Shown here: positions 44,155 through 50,568 of the stretch, piece by piece
Numbering within the stretch: the stretch's first letter is position 1
Layout: each line of letters opens with the position of its first letter
Source: JBCCCJ01 sp039029315
Lineage (GTDB): Bacteria; Bacteroidota; Bacteroidia; J057
Assembly (NCBI GenBank): GCA_039029315.1
Contig: JBCCGK010000088.1
Coordinates: 1 to 50,568, forward strand
DNA: 50,568 nt
Reading direction: 5' to 3'
The notes under the pieces: model-generated
Told to the model about the DNA's origin: nothing
What the model saw: the letters and a program-made list of their open reading frames with translations, nothing else
Databases searched by the model: none
Translations under genes and position numbers: made by a program

Positions 44155-44739
44155 ATGATGAGCACCATCCTTTTTGCAAACAAAACATCCTTTACGGACC
44201 AGGAATTACTGGAAGGCTTATTGGCCAACAGTCGGGCCGCGACAGAATTTCTGTATCAACAATGTTATCCAAAAGTCGCCGCGCAGCTTCGCCGAATGGG
44301 AGCAGGACAAGAAGATATTCGGGATATGTTTCAGGAAGGGATGGTGGTCTTATGGAAAAATGCCCGCAAGGGCGCTTATCAGGTTCAGACGAATACCCGG
44401 ATGAGTACCTATTTGGTGCAGGTCTGCAAATGGCAGTGGTCTGATCGACTCAAACAGGCCCGGACAAAAAAAGAAATTCCCTTGCAGCAGCAAGACGATC
44501 CAAAGACCTCTTCTTCCTTTCTGGACCAGTGGATGAAAAAAGAAGAGCTGGATCGGTTTCGCTCATTATTCGCACAATTAGGAGAGCGATGTCAGGATAT
44601 GCTTCGACGATTTTATTTTCAGAAAGAAAGCATGCGGGACATTGCGGCTGCCTTTTCGATCACTGATGCTACTGCCAGGACAGAGAAGTATCGCTGTATG
44701 CAGCGCCTCAAACAAAAGTTTAACCCCCAAGAATCCTGA
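44155..44739 (+). CDS. ECF-type RNA polymerase sigma factor
   Basis: This 194-residue sigma-70 family protein has region 2 at about 30-95 (ATEFLYQQCYPKVAAQLRRMG; DIRDMFQEGMVVLWKN; STYLVQVCKWQWSDRLKQ). Region 4 lies at about 130-185 (LGERCQDMLRRFYFQKESMRDIAAAFSITDATARTEKYRCMQRLK). It directs RNA polymerase to a dedicated promoter set. The gene for a membrane TPR protein begins 3 bp after its stop and probably encodes its anti-sigma or membrane partner. The CHAT and Gln-rich exported proteins are encoded just upstream in the same operon. Confidence 0.9.
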   Translation: MMSTILFANKTSFTDQELLEGLLANSRAATEFLYQQCYPKVAAQLRRMGAGQEDIRDMFQEGMVVLWKNARKGAYQVQTNTRMSTYLVQVCKWQWSDRLKQARTKKEIPLQQQDDPKTSSSFLDQWMKKEELDRFRSLFAQLGERCQDMLRRFYFQKESMRDIAAAFSITDATARTEKYRCMQRLKQKFNPQES

Positions 44740-44742
44740 TTG

Positions 44743-45471
44743 ATGGACCAAACACAACAAGAACGCATCGAAGCCTATCTCATGGGGCGAATAACAGAGC
44801 AAGATTGGCAGGCTTTTGAAGCAAAAATGACTGCTGATCCTCACTTGCTAGAAGCGGTCAAGAATCACCGACAATTTATGCAAGCGATAGAAGAAACAGC
44901 CTTTCGGGAGATGATTCAGGACATTCATCAGGAGGGGAATTTTGATACAAGACGATCCATTCCCTTGTATACAAATCGTCGATTATTGGGCATAGCTGCT
45001 GCGATTCTACTAGTAATGGGCTCGATTTGGCTGTTTGTGCCGAAGCAAAATAAGCCCTCGCTTGACCCCTATCGATCCTTCGAGCCAGATCCTGGTTTGC
45101 CGACTATTCTGGGGCCGACTCAGGAGTTGGATTTCTGGGAGGGTATGAACGCTTACAAATTGGGGGAATTTGAGGAAGCAAACCGTCTGTGGGAACCACT
45201 GCTGAAGAATGATCCCCGCAATGATACGCTCCTATATTATCTCGGGCAGCTTGCTTTCGTACAACGACAAAACGAACTGGCAGCCCGCAGACTAGAGCAG
45301 GTCTACCAACAGGAAAGCTCAGTATTTCATGAAAAAGCAAGCTGGTATCTGGCAGTAGCAAAATTACGCATAAGAGAAACCCCTGATGCTAAAATCTTGT
45401 TAGAGAAAATAGCGGCAAAAGCGGGCGAATTTCAAGATGAAGCGAAAGCCCTGTTGGAACTGATTGATTAA
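44743..45471 (+). CDS. Single-pass membrane TPR protein, putative anti-sigma
   Basis: A 242-residue protein whose cytoplasmic N-terminus (~1-80) starts ERIEAYLMGRITEQDWQAFEAKM. This style of short acidic-helical start is seen in anti-sigma and zinc-finger-less sigma partners. One transmembrane helix (about 84-101, LLGIAAAILLVMGSIWLF) follows, then a periplasmic part with TPR-like repeats (~125-240). Its start lies 3 bp beyond the sigma factor stop, indicating coupled translation. The topology fits a membrane anti-sigma whose TPR part could contact the CHAT protein's TPRs. The anti-sigma role is inferred from position and topology. Confidence 0.7.
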   Translation: MDQTQQERIEAYLMGRITEQDWQAFEAKMTADPHLLEAVKNHRQFMQAIEETAFREMIQDIHQEGNFDTRRSIPLYTNRRLLGIAAAILLVMGSIWLFVPKQNKPSLDPYRSFEPDPGLPTILGPTQELDFWEGMNAYKLGEFEEANRLWEPLLKNDPRNDTLLYYLGQLAFVQRQNELAARRLEQVYQQESSVFHEKASWYLAVAKLRIRETPDAKILLEKIAAKAGEFQDEAKALLELID

Positions 45472-45766
45472 CATTAAGGTCGTGAAAGAAGGATGTTGCT
45501 AAGCTGGTGTTAAGGGGCTGGTCAGGTGAGCTCCAATTGTTCATTCAACAGAGCAGCATGCGCGTTGCTGAATAAGCACTGCCTCAATGGGCCTGGGCAG
45601 TTGGATCATTCTCAGTCCTTCAATAGGCCCTTTTGTAGAAAAAAGGGGCATTAGAGGACGAATATCAAAATATGAAAATGTCTTCTCAAAGGAGCTTCTG
45701 AACAAGAAGATCCCCAGGGAACTTATGCGTCAATTTTTGGCACCTCACATCATTCATTTTATCAAT
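45472..45766. other. Intergenic stretch after the CHAT operon
   Basis: About 295 bp. An open frame runs through its latter part into the next gene but lacks a signal peptide start. GGGCCT / AGGCCC arms around 45590-45632, followed by TTTTG, could form a long-loop hairpin. Nothing else was recognised. Confidence 0.4.
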
Positions 45767-47386
45767 ATGAAAAAGAAGCTATTCTTGATCACATGCTTGT
45801 GTGGCCTCACACAGGCCTTGGCACAACCGATTCCGGCCTTACAGAAAATCACCTCCAGCGACCTCTGGGGTAATGATCAGTTTGGGAGAGCAGTCGCCAT
45901 CCATGGGCAATACGCAGCCGTTGGAACCATCAATGAAGGAGAAGATGCCAATGGTGAGAACACACTCTGGGAAGCAGGTGCAGTCTATGTATTTGAAAAA
46001 GATTCCGAAACAACTAGCTGGGTCGAGGTGCAAAAAATAGTCCCCTCTGATCGCGCCAAAGATGACCGTTTTGGCTATTCGGTGGCGATTGAAGGAGACT
46101 ATTTGGTGGTCGGAGCGATAGGGCAGGACCTGGACGAAAATGGTGGAGATACGCTCGTAGATCCTGGTGCTGCCTATGTCTTTCAGCGGAATGCAGCAGG
46201 CGTTTGGCAGCAGATGCAGAAACTTGTTGCCTTTGAAAATCGATTTCAAGGAATGGCATTTGGAACATCTGTGGCAATTGAAGGACATACTCTTCTGGTC
46301 GGTTCCCCGAATGAGGGCTTTGGGGCCAATCCCTCCGCTGGTTTCGCTTCTGGTGCTGTGTATATCTATGATCTGGATCAGCAGGGGAACTGGGATGCGT
46401 TCCAGAAAATAAAAGCTGCTGATTTTGGATATACTTCGAGATTCGGTGATGCTGTGTCTCTCAGCGGGAATCATCTGCTGATTGGCGCCAGAGGAGAGCG
46501 AAAAGATGTGAATGGTCAGAATACGACGGTAGCAGCAGGAGCAGCCTATTTCTTTGCGCGAAATTCCTCTGATGGATCGTGGAGCCAAACACAGAAAGTT
46601 GTGAATGCCAAGCGGCAACGCAGCGATGTCTTTGGCGATGCAGTCGCGATCAGTGGCGAGTATGCTGTGGTAGGAGAACCTGGACAAGATGATGATTTGT
46701 TGGGGGACAGTTCCATGGCCAGTTCTGGAGCGGCTTATCTCTATCATCGTCAGGCGGATGGCACCTGGACATTGATTGATAGCCTGAACTCTCCTCATCG
46801 GCATTTGCAGGCCTATTTTGGGGAAGCAGTGGCTATAGATGGTGACAGGCTGTTCATTGGGTGCAGAGGAGACAATTTCGACGAATTGGGAGATAGTCTG
46901 GAAACCATGGCAGGAGCCACCTATATGTATGAAAAGGATGGAGATGGGCAATGGAATTTGACACAAAAGCTGGTAGCTCCTAAGAGGATTTCAGGTGCGC
47001 AGATGGGGAATGTTGTTTGTGCCAAGAATGGAGAACTCATCATTGGTTCTTATCTGGAAAATCCCACGGGATGGAGTGCTAGTCATAGTGGGGCCGCTTT
47101 CATTGCAGGACCAGCTACGATGACTGCTTTGGGCAATCAGAGATTTGGACCGGAGCTAAGCCTCTACCCCAACCCAACTCAAGGAGATGTCGCCCTTACT
47201 TTTGGAGAATTCTTTCAGGAAATTACCGTTTCCGTTCACAACATGATGGGGCAGTTGTTGTATATGGATCGATATGTTCAGGGCAAGCAAATCTCTGTTC
47301 CAATCAAAGGACCAGCAGGCATGTATGTGGTATCTGCAACAGCCACTAGTGGGCATGCTGGAAGTTGGAAAGTCTGGAAGAAATAA
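45767..47386 (+). CDS. Secreted FG-GAP repeat protein with T9SS tail
   Basis: This 539-residue extracellular protein starts with a signal peptide (MKKKLFLITCLCGL, cleavage near ALAQ). About seven repeats of ~60-65 residues follow, each with FGxAVAIxGxxxxVGxxGxD, then AGAAYVFxRxxxGxWxxxQK. These are FG-GAP/beta-propeller blades, often binding Ca at D-x-D-x-N loops. The last ~80 residues form a T9SS sorting domain (LYPNPTQGDVALTF). Such propellers serve as adhesins or scaffolds; no enzymatic motif is seen. The ATG at 45767 is chosen over upstream in-frame starts. A ~375-codon antisense frame over this gene is a by-product of its repeats. Confidence 0.85.
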   Translation: MKKKLFLITCLCGLTQALAQPIPALQKITSSDLWGNDQFGRAVAIHGQYAAVGTINEGEDANGENTLWEAGAVYVFEKDSETTSWVEVQKIVPSDRAKDDRFGYSVAIEGDYLVVGAIGQDLDENGGDTLVDPGAAYVFQRNAAGVWQQMQKLVAFENRFQGMAFGTSVAIEGHTLLVGSPNEGFGANPSAGFASGAVYIYDLDQQGNWDAFQKIKAADFGYTSRFGDAVSLSGNHLLIGARGERKDVNGQNTTVAAGAAYFFARNSSDGSWSQTQKVVNAKRQRSDVFGDAVAISGEYAVVGEPGQDDDLLGDSSMASSGAAYLYHRQADGTWTLIDSLNSPHRHLQAYFGEAVAIDGDRLFIGCRGDNFDELGDSLETMAGATYMYEKDGDGQWNLTQKLVAPKRISGAQMGNVVCAKNGELIIGSYLENPTGWSASHSGAAFIAGPATMTALGNQRFGPELSLYPNPTQGDVALTFGEFFQEITVSVHNMMGQLLYMDRYVQGKQISVPIKGPAGMYVVSATATSGHAGSWKVWKK

Positions 47387-47466
47387 TTGTTCCCCCACTA
47401 TTTTCACACCTTCCATAGAGTTCTGGGATGATTGTTACTCCAAGGATTGAGGCAAAAGTGCGATCA

Positions 47467-47499
47467 AATGGTCATGTAGTCTTAGGCTGTATGACCATT
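47467..47499 (+). terminator. Hairpin after the FG-GAP gene
   Basis: The perfect 9-bp arms AATGGTCAT and ATGACCATT enclose a 15-base loop, followed by CTTGTTT. It is the only element recognised in the ~310-bp gap 47387-47699. Confidence 0.55.
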
Positions 47500-47699
47500 C
47501 TTGTTTACAGATAGACAGAAAAAAAACACCTCTGAATCCTCCTGCCTCCCAAAGATCCATAGTTCAGCCAGGAAGCGGATCAGATTTCCATTCCATGACA
47601 TGTAGCAATTGCCTATTTTGGCAAATGTTTTTCCTGAATCGCCGATCTCAGAGGAAATAAGAACATGCAAGATTGACTAGCACCTAACAAATACGTCGT

Positions 47700-48788
47700 A
47701 TGGGACCACTCAATGGAATCAAAATCATCGAAATGGCAGGCCTCGGACCTGGGCCGTTTGCTGGAATGATGCTCGCAGATATGGGCGCGGATGTTGTCAT
47801 GGTTGAGCGCAAGGCAGACCCCAAAAAGAGGCGACGTGCTGATTGTAACAGAAGAGGCAAACGCTCCATTGCCCTGAATCTCAAAGATCCAGAGGATGTG
47901 GAGAAGTTGTTGGAGCTGGCAGAAAAAGCGGATGTGCTCTTTGAGGGATTTCGACCTGGGGTGATGGAAAAACTTGGCCTGGGGCCTGATGAATTGCATG
48001 CAAGAAATCCGAGGCTGGTCATTGGAAGGATGACGGGGTGGGGGCAAAATGGACCTTTGTCTCATGCCGCCGGACATGATATCAATTATATTTCTCTGAC
48101 AGGTGCCTTACATGCCATTGGTCGGAAAGGAGATCGGCCTGTTCCTCCCCTCAACCTTGTGGGAGACTATGGAGGAGGAGGGATGTTTTTGGTTACGGGG
48201 ATCCTTGCTGCGCTTATCGAAACACAAAAATCCGGCAAGGGACAAGTAATCGATGTCGCGATGACAGATGGCTCGGCTATTTTGATGTCTGTGTTCAATA
48301 CCCTTCACAGTATGGGCCTTTGGTCAACGAAGCGAGGAAGCAATATGCTGGACTCTGGCGCACATTTTTACGATGTATATGAAACCAGCGATGGCAAATA
48401 CATTTCCATTGGATCAATCGAGCCACAGTTCTATGCCTTGCTGATCGAGAAGGCTGGACTGGATCAGAAAGAATTCAAGGCACAACATGACTGGTCGGGC
48501 TGGCCTGTTATGAAAGAAAAACTAGAGGCATTGTTCAAAACCAAAACCAGAGATGAATGGTGTGAGGTCATGGAGGGTTCGGATATTTGTTTTGCACCAG
48601 TGCTGAATTTTGTCGAAGCTCCACAACATCCACATCATATAGCCAGAGGCACCTATATCGAGTTGGACGGGATCTCTCAACCAGCACCAGCGCCCCGATT
48701 TAGCCGAACCCCTTCAGAAATACGCTTTGGGTCAAGAGCTGCAGGAGAGGATACCGAAACGGTATTCAAGGAATGGGGAATCTCCTGA
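47700..48788 (+). CDS. CaiB/BaiF family protein, probable alpha-methylacyl-CoA racemase
   Basis: This 362-residue protein of the type III CoA-transferase fold matches alpha-methylacyl-CoA racemases. These interconvert (R)- and (S)-2-methylacyl-CoA. The catalytic residues known from the mycobacterial enzyme are at the same positions: His126 (AAGHDINY) and Asp156 (LVGDYGGGG). The segment GPGPFAGMMLADMGADVVMVER near the start and SLTGALHAIGR are typical. It has no signal peptide. It converges with mazG (20 bp between stops), and an enoyl-CoA hydratase is next, so a fatty-acid or branched-chain acyl-CoA theme is plausible. Confidence 0.85.
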   Translation: MGPLNGIKIIEMAGLGPGPFAGMMLADMGADVVMVERKADPKKRRRADCNRRGKRSIALNLKDPEDVEKLLELAEKADVLFEGFRPGVMEKLGLGPDELHARNPRLVIGRMTGWGQNGPLSHAAGHDINYISLTGALHAIGRKGDRPVPPLNLVGDYGGGGMFLVTGILAALIETQKSGKGQVIDVAMTDGSAILMSVFNTLHSMGLWSTKRGSNMLDSGAHFYDVYETSDGKYISIGSIEPQFYALLIEKAGLDQKEFKAQHDWSGWPVMKEKLEALFKTKTRDEWCEVMEGSDICFAPVLNFVEAPQHPHHIARGTYIELDGISQPAPAPRFSRTPSEIRFGSRAAGEDTETVFKEWGIS

Positions 48789-48808
48789 TGAAGACCCATG
48801 CAACAGGA

Positions 48809-49597
48809 TCAAGTGTGTGTTTCTTTTTCTTTGGCTTCTTCCCATAGGCGATCCATCTCCTCCAGGCTCATGTCTGAGACTTGTTTGTTCTTGTCCCAAC
48901 CCTGAGTTTCAATATAATGGTAGCGCTGCTTGAATTTGCGACTGGATTTGGACAAGGCATCTTCTGCATTGATGCCCTTATGTCTGCAATAATTGATCAA
49001 AGCAAATAAAAGGTCGCCCATTTCGGCTTCCTGTTCCTCGTGGGTGGGTGCTTCGCGAAATTCCCTGATCTCTTCTTCCACTTTCTCCCATACTGCCTCT
49101 GACTCCTGCCAATCAAAGCCCATATTGGCAGCCTTTTCCTGCATGCGTTGAGCTTTGATCAAGGATGGTAGGCTTTCGGGAACCCCGTCCAGAGCAGAGC
49201 GTCGATCTTCTCCTTTTTCTGCTCGTTCCTGTGCCTTGATTTGCTCCCAGTTGGCTTTGATTTCTGCTTCACTTGCCCCCTGCAAATCTCCATAGATGTG
49301 AGGATGGCGACGGATCAGTTTATCAATTTGGGTCTGTAATGCTTCTGCCAGGGAAAATTCTCCAGCTTCTTCTGCCATGCTGGCGTAGAAGATGGTGTGC
49401 ATCAACAAGTCGCCCAACTCCACCTTCATTTCAGCATAATCATTTTCCAGAATGGCATCCGAAAGCTCATAGGTCTCCTCTATGGTGAGGTGCCTGATGC
49501 TTTCTTTGGTTTGTTTGCGGTCCCAGGGACATTTTTTTCGTAACTCAGCCACGATATCCACCAGACGCTGGAATGCCACTTGGTTTTCAGTCATCAT
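48809..49597 (-). CDS. mazG: MazG nucleoside triphosphate pyrophosphohydrolase
   Basis: This 262-residue protein hydrolyses NTPs/dNTPs to monophosphates and pyrophosphate. It shows the tandem MazG layout. The first domain (KKCPWDRKQTKESIRHLTIEETYELSDAI, then EMKVELGDLLMHTIFYASMAEE) has its acidic metal-binding EExxE/ExxD residues. The second (VEEEIREFREA...EEQEAEMGDLLFALINYCRHKGINAEDALSKSSRKFKQR) has a parallel set. Length is normal for the family. Its ATG overlaps the stop of the enoyl-CoA hydratase gene by 4 bp (ATGA), so translation is probably coupled. Confidence 0.93.
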   Translation of the reverse strand: MMTENQVAFQRLVDIVAELRKKCPWDRKQTKESIRHLTIEETYELSDAILENDYAEMKVELGDLLMHTIFYASMAEEAGEFSLAEALQTQIDKLIRRHPHIYGDLQGASEAEIKANWEQIKAQERAEKGEDRRSALDGVPESLPSLIKAQRMQEKAANMGFDWQESEAVWEKVEEEIREFREAPTHEEQEAEMGDLLFALINYCRHKGINAEDALSKSSRKFKQRYHYIETQGWDKNKQVSDMSLEEMDRLWEEAKEKETHT

Positions 49598-50373
49598 TTT
49601 CCGACAAAATTGGGGGTTCTTTTTTCAATAAATGCACGGACACCTTCTCTTCCATCCTGAGAAGCAATGGCTTTCCCGAAGTTTGCAGCTTCTGTGGCAT
49701 ATCCATCTGTTCCTTCTGAGCCAGCATGAATGGCTTCCAGGGCATATTGGATGGCCAATGAGGACTGTTCATAGGCCTTTCTGAGAATTTCGAGGCATTT
49801 ATCTGCCAATTCTCCTCGGGTGGTAACATAGTTGACCAGTCCCAGGCGATAGGCTTCAGAAGCATCAATCATATTGCCAGTAATGATGAGCTCGGTTGCC
49901 TTGCCTCGGCCAATCAGGCGTACCAGACGCTGGGTTCCGCCATAACCAGGCAACAAGCCCAGTTTGACTTCTGGCTGCCCAAATCTTGCGTTCTCGGAGG
50001 CGATCCGCATATGGCAAGCCATGGCCAGCTCGCAACCCCCACCCAGGGCATACCCATTGACGGCTGCAATGATAGGTTTTGGGGAGTTTTCAATTGCAAA
50101 AAAGACTTTCTGACCGAACTCACTGACTTGTCGGGCTTCTTCTTCTCCCAGAGGTTCAAATTCAGAGATATCCGCTCCTGCTGCAAAGGCTTTGTCTCCT
50201 GCTCCAAGGATGACGGCTCCCTTGACATCATCATCTTGCTTCATGTGCTCGATTGCTGTCAATAGTTCTTCCAATAGTTCTTTTTTCAGCGCGTTCAAAA
50301 CTTTTGGCTGATTGAGAATGATGACGAGCGTATGATTTTTCTTTTCTGTAATAAGCGTGGAGTAGGTGTGCAT
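49594..50373 (-). CDS. Enoyl-CoA hydratase/isomerase family protein
   Basis: This 259-residue crotonase-fold enzyme probably hydrates 2-enoyl-CoA in fatty-acid breakdown. The oxyanion loop AFAAGADISEF (62-72) is present. Both catalytic glutamates of hydratases are also present: Glu115 (GGGCELAMAC) and Glu135 (RFGQPEVKLGLLPGYGGTQRL), 20 residues apart as in the rat enzyme. The ATG at 50373 starts MHTYSTLI and is preferred to a 40-residue upstream extension that looks non-native. It overlaps mazG by 4 bp. Upstream (50374-50568) no gene is seen. Confidence 0.9.
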   Translation of the reverse strand: MHTYSTLITEKKNHTLVIILNQPKVLNALKKELLEELLTAIEHMKQDDDVKGAVILGAGDKAFAAGADISEFEPLGEEEARQVSEFGQKVFFAIENSPKPIIAAVNGYALGGGCELAMACHMRIASENARFGQPEVKLGLLPGYGGTQRLVRLIGRGKATELIITGNMIDASEAYRLGLVNYVTTRGELADKCLEILRKAYEQSSLAIQYALEAIHAGSEGTDGYATEAANFGKAIASQDGREGVRAFIEKRTPNFVGK

Positions 50374-50568
50374 GGGGAGAGGGGTTATTAATCGAATTAT
50401 GGTTGAATGGGAATGGGCATGTAGATATTGAGCCAAAAGTACAACACAAGTGTCTGTAGAAAAAGTCGATTCTGCCTGTAAGCAAACGAACAAAAATCAA
50501 TTGGTGTCAATGAAAGTATTATCGGATATTTGTAAGGGCAATCGTATGGAATTAAAAAATATCTTAAA

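Noticed and set aside
45839..46966. ~375-codon minus-strand open frame
   Set aside because: It lies fully antisense to the FG-GAP gene. Its length reflects the repeat structure and codon use of that gene, and no domain is recognisable.

Overview
The window comes from a member of the Bacteroidota, most likely a marine, free-living one. The evidence is two SusC/SusD pairs, lipoproteins with Bacteroidota-type lipoboxes, and four or five secreted proteins ending in a type IX secretion (T9SS) sorting domain. Saprospiria or Cytophagia seems plausible from the CHAT/ECF operon and the SprB-like repeats, but no marker gene fixes the class.

Positions 700-34145 form one large alginate-utilisation locus, almost entirely on the + strand. 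It opens with a truncated gntR copy behind three operator-like palindromes. Next come a PKD-domain surface lipoprotein, SusC1/SusD1, a T9SS-secreted enzyme carrying two PL7 alginate lyase domains, and a T9SS-secreted PL6 lyase. An intact FadR-type GntR regulator follows, with the same palindromes, and then SusC2/SusD2. After a hairpin and a MITE-like element comes a tight catabolic run: a divergent NRAMP-fold transporter, a lipoprotein PL6, a PL17 oligoalginate lyase, a KdgF cupin, an MFS hexuronate-type transporter, two SDR reductases (DEH to KDG) and KDG kinase. Two more secreted T9SS proteins close the locus: a protein with a duplicated module of unknown function, and a third PL6.

The genes imply this route. 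Surface PL7 and PL6 enzymes cut alginate, SusCD pairs import oligomers, and periplasmic PL6/PL17 reduce them to unsaturated monouronate. KdgF opens the ring to DEH, SDRs reduce it to KDG, and KdgK makes KDPG. No KDPG aldolase is in the window.

The alginate locus lies between two direct copies of a ~260-310 bp non-coding repeat (1-308 and 34275-34534). Several short inverted-repeat elements are scattered around it, including a 160-bp palindromic MITE-like family with TTA/TAA target duplications.

Positions 34759-39268 (- strand) hold a secreted FAD oxidoreductase, two uncharacterised proteins, and an RNase Z-like metallo-beta-lactamase gene split by a probable one-base frameshift. Positions 39863-45471 (+) are a compact four-gene operon: an exported TPR-CHAT protease-like protein, an exported Gln-rich protein, an ECF sigma factor, and a membrane TPR protein that may act as its anti-sigma. 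Then come an FG-GAP repeat T9SS protein, an alpha-methylacyl-CoA racemase family protein (+), and a translationally coupled enoyl-CoA hydratase/mazG pair (-). No rRNA, tRNA or CRISPR array was recognised.
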